Shown: in pieces, positions 25,664-33,867 of the stretch
How the letters are laid out: each line of letters begins with the position of its first letter
How positions within the stretch are numbered: the stretch's first letter is position 1
Source of the DNA: Streptomyces griseoruber
GTDB lineage: Bacteria > Actinomycetota > Actinomycetes > Streptomycetales > Streptomycetaceae
Reading direction: 5' to 3'
Length of the DNA: 35,231 nt
Assembly: GCF_001514205.1 (NCBI RefSeq)
Contig: NZ_KQ948767.1
Coordinates: forward strand, 377,561-412,791
Position numbers and translations under genes: made by a program
The notes under the pieces: generated by a model
The model's input: only the letters and a program-made list of their open reading frames with translations
What the model was told of the DNA's origin: nothing
Databases searched by the model: none

Positions 25664-27636
25664 GAGCCGCCTTCCATGATGAAGTCGATCCGGCCGTGCT
25701 CCGGCAGGTTCGGGTCACTGAGGCAGCGAGCCACCTCGTGCGGCCCGATCAGGATCCGGCCCTGCCTCGGTTCCCCGGCGGACGGTTGTCCCCAGCGCCC
25801 GAAGCGGTTGGGTCTGGGCGGTGTGCCATCGGTGTCGACCCACAGCACCCCGTGCGTGCCCATGGCCGCCTCCACCACCTGGCTGAGGTGGACCGGCGCG
25901 CCGAGGGCGAAGCGGTCGGGGTGGAAGAAGCCGGGTGTGCCGTCGGATCGCTGTCCGGCGGTGAAGACGTCCTGCAGGGCCCGTTTGACCTCGCCGCGGA
26001 GATGGCCGGGGGCGACCCGTACGGTGATCACGATGTCCAGCGCCACCGGGACGGCAGCGGTCACCCGGACGTCCTCCCCGGCCATCCGGTAGCGCTCCAG
26101 ACGGCTGCCGACCTGGCGGCGGAAGTACTGGTCGGGGGTGAGGCCGCCGGTGCGGTCGACGGTGACGGTCTCGGTGTACCAGGAGCCGGTCCAGCGCCGG
26201 TTCGCGACCGCCTGCCGGACCTGCGGATGCTGTCCGGCGACCTCCGCGTAGTCGTCGTCGGTGACCGCCCGTTGCCGGCCCCGGAACGCCTGCGGTGCCC
26301 ACTGCCGCACCTGTTCCACCGGTTCGGGGTCGGCTCCGCCCCGCGCGGGCATCGGGTTGCGGACGGTGACGCCGCGGAGGGGTTGCGCCGGCCGGGTGAG
26401 GGTGTCGCGGCCGACGTTGCCCGCACGTCCGCCGCCGGTCCGGTAGGTCGCAGTGAACGTGGTCCCGGGTGCGGGGGCGCGGCCGTGCACACCGTCGCCG
26501 AAGCGCAGATGGGCCTGGCCGTCGTCGTCGGTCTCCACGGTGTACTCCGGTGCGAAGCGGCTGCCGGAGAGCAGATCGGGCACCACGGTCCAGGAGGTGG
26601 CGCCGTCGTGCAGCCGGACCATCACGGGCACCGCCTCGGCGGGCCGGATCGTGAGCGCGTCCGTGGCGGGCCGTGCGGTGGCCCGACGGTGGTCGTAGGG
26701 CACAGCATGGGTCAGCCCGGCGTGGACCAGCCGGGGGCGGTACCGGCCCCGGGTCGGCACCTCGGCGGGGGCCGGCGGTTCGGGGCCGACCAGGGCGCCG
26801 TGCTCGGCCAGTACGACGTTGCCGCGGACCACGGTGGCCCCGACAGTGGTGTCACCCTCACCGGGGAACCGCCACAGTCGCAGGGGGAAGGGCGGTGCGT
26901 CCTCCTGGTCCCAGCTCACCCGCAGCAGGTCGGTGCCGGAGTCCCGCTGCGGCAGCGGGTCTGCGTTGAGACGTACGGCCCAGCGGTGGGCCGGATCGGC
27001 GCCGGCGGGGTCGCCGCCGCTGCCGAGCACCTCCTCGAACAGCAGCACGTCCCCGGCGCGTAGTTCGAGCGTCGTGTTGCTGCCGACCAGGAGTGCGGTG
27101 CTGGCTCCGGCGGGCAGGATGCCGCGTTCCTCGTCCGCGGTGTAGATCTCGATGGTGTTGCGGGCGGCCCGGAGTTCGACGGGGTGCAGGGTGTGGAAGA
27201 CCACGCTGCCGTCATCGGTGCCGATCTCGGTGTCAACGCCCAGTCCCAGCCCGGCCGTGGCTTCGTCGACCTGGACCGTCAGCCAGGTCCTGGCCGCGGC
27301 GCCCTCGTGCATCGAATAGTCGAGCAGCCGGGCGTGGCGGCGCACCGAGACCCGGCGCCGGGCGGTGCCGAGGTAGGCCTCGGTGGCCACGGCGTCCTGT
27401 GCGTAGGCGAGTTGGTCGCCGAGGTAGGCGAAGAGCTCGACCAGGGTGACCGCCGGGTCGGCGGGCCCTCGGTCGGTCCAGCCGGGCAGCAGCAGCGACA
27501 GCCGGTCGAGCAGCATTCGGCGCAGCCCCGCGTAGTCCCGCTGGAGGTAGTCGGTCGGCGGGGTGGAGACGGGGGCGGTCGGCAGGGGGCGCGGTGGGCG
27601 GGGATCGGAGTCGTTCGGGACGTCGGCTTCCGTCAC
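25660..27636 (-). CDS. Baseplate J-like assembly protein (second of two)
   Basis: A 658-aa wedge protein. It shows DYAGLRRMLLDRLSLLLPGW, then DPAVTLVELFAYLGDQLAYA near the N-terminus, the J-core near residue 380 (FGDGVHGRAPAPG, TYRTGGGRAGNVGRDTL) and FRGRQRAVTDDDYAEVAGQH after it. These are gp6/J-type features. The GTG at 27636 is chosen as the start because it makes a four-base GTGA overlap with the gp25 gene stop. The frame stays open upstream to 27771, but that part lies inside the gp25 gene and has no family similarity. Two paralogous J-like genes in tandem is the usual arrangement in eCIS loci. Confidence 0.9.
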   Translation of the reverse strand: MTEADVPNDSDPRPPRPLPTAPVSTPPTDYLQRDYAGLRRMLLDRLSLLLPGWTDRGPADPAVTLVELFAYLGDQLAYAQDAVATEAYLGTARRRVSVRRHARLLDYSMHEGAAARTWLTVQVDEATAGLGLGVDTEIGTDDGSVVFHTLHPVELRAARNTIEIYTADEERGILPAGASTALLVGSNTTLELRAGDVLLFEEVLGSGGDPAGADPAHRWAVRLNADPLPQRDSGTDLLRVSWDQEDAPPFPLRLWRFPGEGDTTVGATVVRGNVVLAEHGALVGPEPPAPAEVPTRGRYRPRLVHAGLTHAVPYDHRRATARPATDALTIRPAEAVPVMVRLHDGATSWTVVPDLLSGSRFAPEYTVETDDDGQAHLRFGDGVHGRAPAPGTTFTATYRTGGGRAGNVGRDTLTRPAQPLRGVTVRNPMPARGGADPEPVEQVRQWAPQAFRGRQRAVTDDDYAEVAGQHPQVRQAVANRRWTGSWYTETVTVDRTGGLTPDQYFRRQVGSRLERYRMAGEDVRVTAAVPVALDIVITVRVAPGHLRGEVKRALQDVFTAGQRSDGTPGFFHPDRFALGAPVHLSQVVEAAMGTHGVLWVDTDGTPPRPNRFGRWGQPSAGEPRQGRILIGPHEVARCLSDPNLPEHGRIDFIMEGGS

Positions 27637-27995
27637 TGGGGCAGCCCCCGGGTGAACACAGCGGCGGTGGGCCGGTCCATGCTGCGGCTCCGGTAGCGCA
27701 CCGTCACCCGCAGGGTGGCCTCCTCCGCGGTGATGTCCACGGCCTGCACCTCGACGAGGTCGCCCAGCCACTGCTGGAGCGCACCGTGCGCCATGAGCCG
27801 GGCCGCGGTCGCCAGTTCGCCGCCGGAGGGTTCGAAGACGAGTCGGTGGAGGCCGCTGCCGAAGGTGGGACGGTTGACCCGTTCGCCGGGGGCGGTGAAC
27901 AGCACCTGCTCGATCAGGTCGCGTATGTACTGCTCCTCGTCCACCAGGGCGGTCCTGCCGCCGGGGCCGATCCGGAAGGGGAAGCCGATGTTCAC
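27633..27995 (-). CDS. gpW/gp25-like baseplate wedge protein
   Basis: A 120-aa protein with the gp25 lysozyme-like wedge pattern: the N-terminal FPFRIGPGGRTALVDEEQYI, then RDLIEQVLFTAPGERVNRPT with the conserved GER-x-x-R-P, and FGSGLHRLVFEP. In T4 and eCIS particles gp25 joins the wedge to the first sheath ring and starts sheath assembly. Length and motif order are normal. The start is GTG at 27995, one base after the stop of the PAAR-like gene. Its stop overlaps the GTG of the following J-like gene. Confidence 0.92.
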   Translation of the reverse strand: MNIGFPFRIGPGGRTALVDEEQYIRDLIEQVLFTAPGERVNRPTFGSGLHRLVFEPSGGELATAARLMAHGALQQWLGDLVEVQAVDITAEEATLRVTVRYRSRSMDRPTAAVFTRGLPQ

Positions 27996-27996
27996 C

Positions 27997-28311
27997 TCAG
28001 GTCCCCTTCACCCTGGTCTGGGTGGCCGACACGGTCAGCGGGGTGCCGGTGGGTGTGCACTGGGCCCTGCCGTCGGACAGCAGGGCGGGGGCCCCGCCGA
28101 TCCGCACGCGCATGGCGGTGGACACCCACTGGGCGGTGAGGCAGGGACCGGGGGGTTGCAGCAGTGTGCAGCCCGTGACCGTGTACGGTGCCACCGCTGT
28201 CACCGCCGGCATGCCGTTGACCAGCACCCGGGGCTCGGTCTTGGTGGGCTGCGCGGGGCCGGAGTGCGCACACATGACCGTCGCGCCGAGATGCATCAGC
28301 TGACCTGGCAT
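27997..28311 (-). CDS. PAAR-like spike tip protein
   Basis: A 104-aa protein starting MPGQLMHLGATVMCAHSGPA, with further cysteines in CTLLQPPGPC and QCTPTG and a glycine/hydrophobic repeat pattern. This is the DUF4280/PAAR-like fold that sharpens the tip of the central spike. In eCIS it sits on the OB-fold spike and first meets the target membrane, binding a metal through Cys/His. The start ATG shares one base with the stop of the spike gene (TGATG), and the gp25 gene follows after one base. The metal ligands are inferred from the pattern. Confidence 0.85.
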   Translation of the reverse strand: MPGQLMHLGATVMCAHSGPAQPTKTEPRVLVNGMPAVTAVAPYTVTGCTLLQPPGPCLTAQWVSTAMRVRIGGAPALLSDGRAQCTPTGTPLTVSATQTRVKGT

Positions 28312-28802
28312 CAGACGACCTCCAGGGCGCCGTCGTTGACCGACACGGAGGCCGCGGTCAGCTTGACGCTCGCGGCTCCGTTGGACAGTTCGATGCCGGC
28401 GGCCGTCAGGGAGATGGTCAGCGGTGTGGAGACCGCGGGTGGTCCGACCTCCAGGGTCACACCACCCGATCCCGGCAGGTCGTTGACCGTGAGGCTCACT
28501 CCGTCGGTCTTGAACACCTTGGTGGCGGGGCCGGCGCCGGGTGCCTGGCCGCTTCCCCAGAAGCAGCCGCCCCAGATCGGCAGAGCCGGGTCGCCGGCCT
28601 CGAACTCGACCCATACATCGGCCCCGATCGGGGGGACGGCGAGCAGACCGACGCCAGGCCCGGCGTACGGCACGCTGGGCAGCGCCCACAGGGCTGTCGC
28701 GTCGCCGAGCACATCGGGGCAGCTGACCTGGACGCGGCCCCGCAGCATCGGGTCGGCGTTGTTGCTGACCTTGCCCCGGTACTTGCCGAAGTGCTGGTTC
28801 AT
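28311..28802 (-). CDS. Central spike protein (gpV/gp5-VgrG OB-fold)
   Basis: A 163-aa baseplate assembly protein V type spike. The OB-fold block is clear: FGKYRGKVSNNADPMLRGRV, then VQVSCPDVLGDATALWALPS and VGLLAVPPIGADVWVEFEAG. The C-terminal third (GIELSNGAASVKLTAASVSV) is the repetitive strand pattern of the triple-stranded beta-helix. There is no lysozyme domain, as usual for eCIS. The ATG at 28802 has GGAGG with good spacing (28806-28811 region). The frame stays open upstream to 29033 but without family similarity. It lies between hub and tip genes in the expected order. Confidence 0.92.
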   Translation of the reverse strand: MNQHFGKYRGKVSNNADPMLRGRVQVSCPDVLGDATALWALPSVPYAGPGVGLLAVPPIGADVWVEFEAGDPALPIWGGCFWGSGQAPGAGPATKVFKTDGVSLTVNDLPGSGGVTLEVGPPAVSTPLTISLTAAGIELSNGAASVKLTAASVSVNDGALEVV

Positions 28803-28860
28803 GAGGCTCCTCCGTTGCCCTGTCCGGTCGGTCCGGACCCGTTCACCCGCTCCTGGCGCT

Positions 28861-30000
28861 TCATGGCCGCACCACCGCAGTGGTGGAGCCGACGCCTTCC
28901 CGGGTGAGCGTGAACTCCTGGGTGTGCCGCCCTCGGGCGATCGAGTGGGTGACCTGCTTGACCTGGTACAGACCGTCGTGCGACCAGCCCGCCCCTCGTA
29001 CGCCCACCAGGCCCCTGGCCGGGAGCAGCGCACCGTAGCGCTCGGTGTCGAGGCGGCCGGTGGCCGTGAGCGAGCCGTCGTTGGACGCCTCGGCCCTGCC
29101 CTGAGCCTGGCCGAACGCCTGCGGGGCGGTCATACCGCTCCCGTCCAGCAGGGTGGTGCGCACATGCCGGTTGACCAGCCAGTCGGGTTCCGCCGCCAGC
29201 GGCGGCCGGGTGCTGCCGACACTGCGGACCTGGATCACCGTGTCGGTGAGCCGGTCCTGGACCCGGCCGCGGACCTCGGTGGCGGCCAGGGCGTCGGACC
29301 TGAAGGCGAGCTGCTCGACATTGGTCGCCGGCCCGAAGTCGACCGAGAGCGCCGGTGCCGGTCTGCCCACCCGGGTCGGTGGACCCCAGTAGGCGGTACT
29401 GGTGAGCGGTAGCGGGCCCGGGGTGATGTGGAAGACATAGCCGAAGCGCCTGGCCATCGCGGTGAGTTGGGCGAGGTCCGTGCCCCGCTGGACCGGGATG
29501 TGCTCGATCGGGAGCGACAGGTCGATCACCGGCGGCGGGACCACTTGGGGCACCAACCCGTAGCGGGCGTACCTCAGGATCAGCCGGGCGGCGATGGCGG
29601 CCTCGTCCTGCGCCGGATACTCCGCGGTCCGCTCCTCCAGGTCCATCAGTACGCCGAGGTCCTCCCCGGTGACGGTCAAGGTGGCGGAACCCGAGGTCGA
29701 GCCCGGGGTGAGTTCCCGATGGGTGATGACCCCGTCCATCAGCACCGTGGGTGTGCCGTGGAGCGTCAGGACGAGCACCACGCGGTCGAACGGCTGCAGA
29801 TACCGCTCGGTGAGCAGTGGGTGGTCGAGCGCACCCGCCGGACCGCCGCGTCCGGCGGCGATGACCAGCTGGAAGCCGGATCTGGCACTGTCGGACATGG
29901 TGACCTGCACCTGCTGGAGGTTCTCCACCAGCCGTGGCGGCGCGGGTACGGGCACCGTGGGGCCGAGGAGCACGGTGAGGTAGGAGCTCAGCAGGGCCAT
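28861..30000 (-). CDS. Baseplate hub protein (phage late control D/gp27-like)
   Basis: A 379-aa protein of the phage late control gene D family, which forms the trimeric hub joining the tube to the spike. Visible blocks are the N-terminal LVENLQQVQVTMSDSARSGF, the beta-barrel stretch DGVITHRELTPGSTSGSATL, and IEHIPVQRGTDLAQLTAMAR followed by RFGYVFHITPGP, the hallmark of gpD/gp27 hubs. The C-terminal DGLYQVKQVTHSIARGRHTQ, EFTLTREG is also typical. ATG at 30000 with GGAGGGAGACC upstream. It is 58 bases ahead of the spike gene, the largest gap in this operon. Confidence 0.92.
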   Translation of the reverse strand: MALLSSYLTVLLGPTVPVPAPPRLVENLQQVQVTMSDSARSGFQLVIAAGRGGPAGALDHPLLTERYLQPFDRVVLVLTLHGTPTVLMDGVITHRELTPGSTSGSATLTVTGEDLGVLMDLEERTAEYPAQDEAAIAARLILRYARYGLVPQVVPPPVIDLSLPIEHIPVQRGTDLAQLTAMARRFGYVFHITPGPLPLTSTAYWGPPTRVGRPAPALSVDFGPATNVEQLAFRSDALAATEVRGRVQDRLTDTVIQVRSVGSTRPPLAAEPDWLVNRHVRTTLLDGSGMTAPQAFGQAQGRAEASNDGSLTATGRLDTERYGALLPARGLVGVRGAGWSHDGLYQVKQVTHSIARGRHTQEFTLTREGVGSTTAVVRP

Positions 30001-30052
30001 GGTCTCCCTCCTTCCACGGGTTCCACGGGCCGGTACGGCGGCACGGGCGCGG

Positions 30053-30361
30053 TCACGGCAGGGGGAACGGGATCCGGATCCGGGTCCCGACCCGGTCGGC
30101 GGCGGTGAGCTCGTCCGGATGGATCACCGGATACGCGTCGCAGATCCGCCAGAACTGAGCGGGGTCGCCCAGACCGGCGGCGGCGATCGTGTCCGGTCGG
30201 TCCCCGGGGACGACCGTGTGCTCGGTGAGGGTGTGCGCGTTGCCCGGCATGGGGAGCAGCCTGCGGCTCAGACAGCGGACCTCGCGGCTGCCGCCGGTGC
30301 CGTCCGGGACGGTGGCGGTCACCACGTCCGACGAGGCGTACCGGCTGGTCGGATCGGTCAA
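30053..30361 (-). CDS. LysM/gp53-like baseplate protein
   Basis: A 102-aa protein whose C-terminal half is a LysM-type domain (TLTEHTVVPGDRPDTIAAAG, FWRICDAYPVIHPDEL). The N-terminal part (SRYASSDVVTATVPDG, EVRCLSRRL) matches small LysM proteins that follow the CIS_tube gene in eCIS loci. In the particle this type of domain glues the wedge and hub parts together rather than binding cell wall. The ATG at 30361 overlaps the previous stop by four bases. Confidence 0.85.
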   Translation of the reverse strand: MTDPTSRYASSDVVTATVPDGTGGSREVRCLSRRLLPMPGNAHTLTEHTVVPGDRPDTIAAAGLGDPAQFWRICDAYPVIHPDELTAADRVGTRIRIPFPLP

Positions 30362-31029
30362 CGGAACACCCCTCCGATGCCGCCGGTCACGGCCCGGCCC
30401 GCCGCCGACCGGGCGGAGAGGGTGGCCATGGTCTCCTTGGCGATCTGGTGGGCCAGGAAGAGATGGTGTCCAGGACTGGTGACCGACAGATCGCTGTAGG
30501 AGAGCACCCGCAGTTCCAGGTCCGCCCGGGCCCGGATCGGGTTGAGCTGGGTGTCGTACGCCTGCTCGGTGATCGAGAAGGAGGTCAGCCGCACCGGGAG
30601 GACCCGGCCGGCTCCCCAGACCAGGAGAGTGAGCGGCGCCTCCGTCGGTACCAGTTCGATGGTGCCGACCGCCGTCAGCGCCATGTTCTCCAGGACCACC
30701 GAGCTCTTGGGGTAGAGCAGCATCTCGAGCGCCGCCAACTGGGGGTGGATGCCGAGGAGTACGGCCTCCGGGTCAGCGTCCGCCAACTGGTCGGTGGCGT
30801 CCACCTCGACCGCCAGGCTGATCGTCTCGATCGGGGCCCCGGTGAGACGCAGCGCCTCGCTGCGGGCACCACCGGCCCCTTCGTCGCCCTCCGGTGTCCG
30901 GGCGACCAGTCGCCGGGTCATCTCGTCGGGGTTGTACTGGAACACCACCAGGCCGGCCAGCGGGTTGGCCGGGTCGACCCCGACCAGCGCGCCGCGGGGA
31001 GTCCGGACCGCGTCCGTACGCCCGGTCAT
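30358..31029 (-). CDS. CIS_tube hub adaptor protein (Afp7/Pvc7-like)
   Basis: A 223-aa protein of the CIS_tube family. It shows VVFQYNPDEMTRRLVART near the N-terminus, then PIETISLAVEVDATDQL, HPQLAALEMLLYPKSS and PVRLTSFSITEQAYDTQLNP, followed by IRARADLELRVLSYSDL. These proteins link the hub to the first tube ring. It is the first gene of the minus-strand arm. The ATG at 31029 has no strong Shine-Dalgarno sequence; a predicted promoter with three GTGACGC repeats lies 33-76 bases upstream. Its stop overlaps the next start (ATGA). Confidence 0.92.
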   Translation of the reverse strand: MTGRTDAVRTPRGALVGVDPANPLAGLVVFQYNPDEMTRRLVARTPEGDEGAGGARSEALRLTGAPIETISLAVEVDATDQLADADPEAVLLGIHPQLAALEMLLYPKSSVVLENMALTAVGTIELVPTEAPLTLLVWGAGRVLPVRLTSFSITEQAYDTQLNPIRARADLELRVLSYSDLSVTSPGHHLFLAHQIAKETMATLSARSAAGRAVTGGIGGVFR

Positions 31030-31061
31030 CGGCGCATGCCGTTGTCTGTCCGCATTGCGCG

Positions 31062-31105
31062 ATCATGGCCGACCCCGCGTCACTCCGGCGTCACTGCCGC
31101 GTCAC
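31062..31105 (-). promoter_or_regulatory. Predicted SARP-type operator and promoter of the baseplate operon
   Basis: Read on the minus strand, three perfect GTGACGC heptamers lie at 31105-31099, 31094-31088 and 31083-31077, with spacers GGCA and CGGA, an exact 11-bp period. Nine bases further is CATGAT (31067-31062), an acceptable -10 box (A at 2, T at 6). The start codon at 31029 would follow a leader of roughly 25 bases. Heptamer, period, orientation and 9-bp distance equal those before the sheath gene at 9291-9334, 22 kb away. Confidence 0.75.
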
Positions 31106-31183
31106 CGGCCGACGGCAGGCGAGTCAGGGTCACAGGAACACCGGGCCTGGCCGGGTCCCGAGCTGCTCCAGCTGACGTACCCG

Positions 31184-31516
31184 TCATGGATGCGCTCCAG
31201 CCCGCCCATGCCCAGCCCTGGCATGCAGGTAATGCAGCCCCAGGTCGCCGTCGACAGCGCGGAGCAGTTCTTCCATGCTGTGGATCTGGCGCGACCACAG
31301 GGCTCGGAACACCTGGTGCCCCTGTTTGTCGTGGCCGAGGAGATCCGCCAGCTCCAACGTTGCGGCGCCGAAGTAGGCACAGCTCTCACAGGGGCCCTGC
31401 GGCAGCTCGTGCTTCGCCTCCTCCAGGAGGCGGTTGTAGTCCTCGGGGTGCGCGGAGATCAGGCGCCGGACTGCAATGTCCGTCGCTTGGAAGTAGCTCG
31501 GCCTCCACCTCGCCAT
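31184..31516 (-). CDS. Small protein of unknown function
   Basis: A 110-aa protein starting MARWRPSYFQATDIAVRRLI, then SAHPEDYNRLLEEAKHEL and CESCAYFGAATLELADLL. Codon bias is good for 90 residues. A CESC motif at about 43-46 could bind metal or be redox active. The tail (HARAGHGRAGAHP) is low in complexity. It lies upstream of the baseplate operon in the same direction, and its stop is 79 bases before the operator, so it may be transcribed separately. I do not recognise the family. Confidence 0.6.
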   Translation of the reverse strand: MARWRPSYFQATDIAVRRLISAHPEDYNRLLEEAKHELPQGPCESCAYFGAATLELADLLGHDKQGHQVFRALWSRQIHSMEELLRAVDGDLGLHYLHARAGHGRAGAHP

Positions 31517-31574
31517 ACCTTCACCGCAGGCCGGGCGGCCGGTGGCCTCTCAGCCTCGGGACCAGGCGGCGGAA

Positions 31575-31712
31575 CGACGCCGTCCAGGCTCACGTCGAAG
31601 CGTCCCGCGCAGCCGAATTCCAGGCGGTGCGTCTCCGGCTCGGTGAGGGCCAGCTCCGTGCGCAGCACCACCCGGTGGGTCGCGGGGTTCGCTGCCGAGC
31701 GAGGTCCGGTGA
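31575..31712 (-). pseudogene. Possible fragment of a beta-sandwich (PA14-like) domain
   Basis: On the minus strand the stretch GPRSAANPATHRVVLRTELA, LTEPETHRLEFGCAGRFDVS, LDG has the strand pattern and motif order of carbohydrate-binding PA14-like domains in glycosidases. It has no start codon or Shine-Dalgarno of its own and decays on both sides. If real it is a gene scrap between the small protein and the TIM-barrel gene. The remaining 31713-31865 holds nothing I can name. Confidence 0.3.
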
Positions 31713-31886
31713 TCAGTGAGGTTCCGTGACTGGTGGGCTGTAGTGCGGTGCCGCCGCATGCTAGGCGAGGGCTTGATCTCGTCGGCTCCAAACGGCTGAG
31801 CATCATCCCGCCTTGACTCTGACGCCGCTGGAGACTTGACGATCGCGCTGTAGGCAACACGCGGATTGCTATCGGAGGCGCAAGGC

Positions 31887-32942
31887 ATGCGAGGCAAGGG
31901 CATCCACTACGACACCGGCACCTTTCCCAACGGCGACACCTCGCGTCCCGTCTTCGACGCCGACGTCGTCGCGCGGGACATGCGGGTCGTCGCCGACGAT
32001 CTGCACTGCACCGCGATCCGCATCACCGGCGGCGACCCGGACCGGATCGAGACCACCGCGCGGCATGCGGCGGCCGCCGGGCTGGAGGTCTGGTTCTCGC
32101 CGTTCCCGTGCGAGATGACCGACGAACAGATGCTGCCGTACTTCGCCGACTGTGCCGAGCGAGCCGAACGGCTGCGCCGGGACGGCACCGACGTCGTCCT
32201 GGTCACCGGCTGCGAACTGAGCCTGTTCGCCCGCGGGTACCTGCCCGGCGACACCTTCAACGAGCGCATCCCGGTGCTGGCCGGCCCCGACCGCGAGGCC
32301 GCGCTCCGGCCTCTCCCCGAGAAGGTCAACGCCTTCCTCGGCGAGGTCGTCCGCACCGTCCGCCCCCTCTTCGGCGGACCGGTCAGCTACGCCTCGTGCC
32401 CCCTGGACGGCGTGGACTGGAGCCCGTTCGACATCGTCGGCCTGGACGCCTTCCGGGGCCTGCGCAACGCCGCCACCTACCGCGACGACCTGCGCAAGGA
32501 GTTCGTCCACGGCAAGCCCGTCGCCGTCATGGAAGTCGGCTGCTGCACCTTCCGTGGGGCGGGCGACTACGGCGGCTCGGGCTGGTACGTGGCCATGGAA
32601 CCGGACGGGGTCACCCCCAAGCCGGACCTGGTGCACGACGAGAGCGAGCAGGTCCGCTACCTCGACGACCTGATGCCCCTCTTCGAGGAGGAAGGGGTCG
32701 ACTCCGTCTTCTGGTTCAGCTTCGCCGGCTACGGCACCCCGCACCGTCTGTCCGGCCCGGACCCCGACCTCGCCTCCTACGGCATCGTCAAGATCCTCGA
32801 CGAACACAGCGACTACCCGGCGGACTTGCGTACGTATCCCGACATGCCCTGGGAACCGAAGGAAGCGTTCCACGCCCTGGCGAACCACTACCAGGCCCTC
32901 AAGCAACATGGAACCTCCCACCAGCACCTGGATAACCGGTAG
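31887..32942 (+). CDS. TIM-barrel protein, abortive-infection/glycosidase-like
   Basis: A 351-aa cytoplasmic protein. Sequences like this (MRGKGIHYDTGTF, CTAIRITGGDPDRIETTARH, AAGLEVWFSPFPCEMTDEQM, SYASCPLDGVDWSPFDIVGL) are usually annotated as abortive infection protein in actinomycetes. The fold looks like a glycosidase-type (beta/alpha)8 barrel: VTGCELSLF places E110 and AVMEVGCCTF places E216 at the ends of predicted strands 4 and 7, the usual acid/base and nucleophile positions. The defence label is by tradition; neither substrate nor role is shown. GGAGG at 31874-31878 is 8 bases before the ATG at 31887, which settles the start over an in-frame TTG at 31866. It stands alone and convergent with the next gene. 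Confidence 0.8.
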   Translation: MRGKGIHYDTGTFPNGDTSRPVFDADVVARDMRVVADDLHCTAIRITGGDPDRIETTARHAAAAGLEVWFSPFPCEMTDEQMLPYFADCAERAERLRRDGTDVVLVTGCELSLFARGYLPGDTFNERIPVLAGPDREAALRPLPEKVNAFLGEVVRTVRPLFGGPVSYASCPLDGVDWSPFDIVGLDAFRGLRNAATYRDDLRKEFVHGKPVAVMEVGCCTFRGAGDYGGSGWYVAMEPDGVTPKPDLVHDESEQVRYLDDLMPLFEEEGVDSVFWFSFAGYGTPHRLSGPDPDLASYGIVKILDEHSDYPADLRTYPDMPWEPKEAFHALANHYQALKQHGTSHQHLDNR

Positions 32943-33121
32943 GGCCGCGGAAGTGGACGGGATGCTCGGCGGCCGGCGGAAGTCGTTCGTATCGCACCCC
33001 TCGGAGACGACTAGCCGCCATTTCGCACGATCACGCCACCGAGCGTGCCGATGCCGCGGTTGCCCGTCGACTGGGCAAGTAACTCTTCCCGCACTGTGAC
33101 GGCGGGGCCGACGAATACCCC
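32943..33121. other. Intergenic stretch between convergent genes
   Basis: About 180 bp between the TIM-barrel gene and the truncated transporter. A short minus-strand stretch (ELLAQSTGNRGIGTLGGVIV at about 33010-33080) looks faintly coding but has no start or match. No clear terminator hairpin is visible. Confidence 0.35.
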
Positions 33122-33550
33122 TTAGCCCAGTATCTGCTGTTGGTTGTTCATGAATCCGACGGCCAGCGCGATACAGACGGGTATCACGCCGCCGAGGCCG
33201 ACACCGCCGAGAAAGCGGAACAGTCCGAACAGCTCGCTCGTCGGTGCGGCAGCGCAAGCGAGCATGAACACGGAGAACCAACTGGTACAGAAAATAACCA
33301 TACGTTTGCGGCCCAACAGGTCCGTCGCGAAACCACACAGCAGCGCTCCGAGCAACAGACCAATCAGGCCGAGACTCGCGATCCCCCCGACCTCTGCCGC
33401 GTCGAGATCCCATTGCGGATACTTCAACAGTTCTGGGGCGGTGGCGCCGAAAACTGAGACATCGTATCCGTCGAAGAAGATGATCAGACGGCAGAAAGCG
33501 GGTACGAAGGCCCGCAATCTCTTGCCGCGCAACGGCCGGAACGCTGTCAC
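33122..33550 (-). pseudogene. MFS transporter (AAHS-type), C-terminally truncated
   Basis: The minus strand from the GTG at 33550 gives 142 residues. CRLIIFFDGYDVSVFGATAP begins helix 1, then VGGIASLGLIGLLLGALLCG (helix 2), DLLGRKRMVIFCTSWFSVFM (the RK-type loop and helix 3) and FRFLGGVGLGGVIPVCIALA (helix 4). This is the start of an aromatic-acid/H+ symporter-like major facilitator. After helix 4 the sequence switches to GFMNNQQQILG and stops, so eight of twelve helices are gone. It cannot transport and is read as a remnant. Confidence 0.75.
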
Positions 33551-33850
33551 TTGACCGGCTCAACGCACTTCGATCGGGTGAGTCACGAACCAATCCCCTG
33601 ATGGTGTGTCAGTCACATAGACTCGAAACCCAGGCGCTGACCAGCACAAATGGAGAAACGCGACTGGAGTACTAGGCCGTCTCACCGCCCTCGGCTGGCA
33701 GCGCTTCCTCAGCGGTGTTTACATGGAAGTGTTCCGCGTAAGCCGGACAGCGACGGCGAGGGCCGCAGCCCCAGAACGTCCGCTGCACCGCAGGCGTCGG
33801 CCACTTCAGTGCTTCCACAGGTGGTATCGCCCGGCGAGTGTGCCCGGGCA
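33551..33850. other. Upstream region with no clear gene
   Basis: Roughly 300 bp between the divergent MFS remnant and the 176-aa gene. The minus strand is open at 33672-33869 (65 codons, containing EALKWPTPAVQRTFWGCGP), but it overlaps the next gene's start and matches nothing I know. The promoter of the 176-aa gene must lie here; I could not pick a convincing -35/-10 pair. Confidence 0.35.
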
Positions 33851-33867
33851 TCTGGAAGGAGGCTTCC

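Noticed and set aside
31866..31886. TTG start for the TIM-barrel gene
   Set aside because: The ATG at 31887 has GGAGG 8 bases upstream and fits the family start; the TTG has no ribosome site.
31869..33593. 574-codon open frame on the minus strand
   Set aside because: It covers the TIM-barrel gene antisense and the MFS remnant out of frame, with no domain. High-GC third positions keep such frames open.
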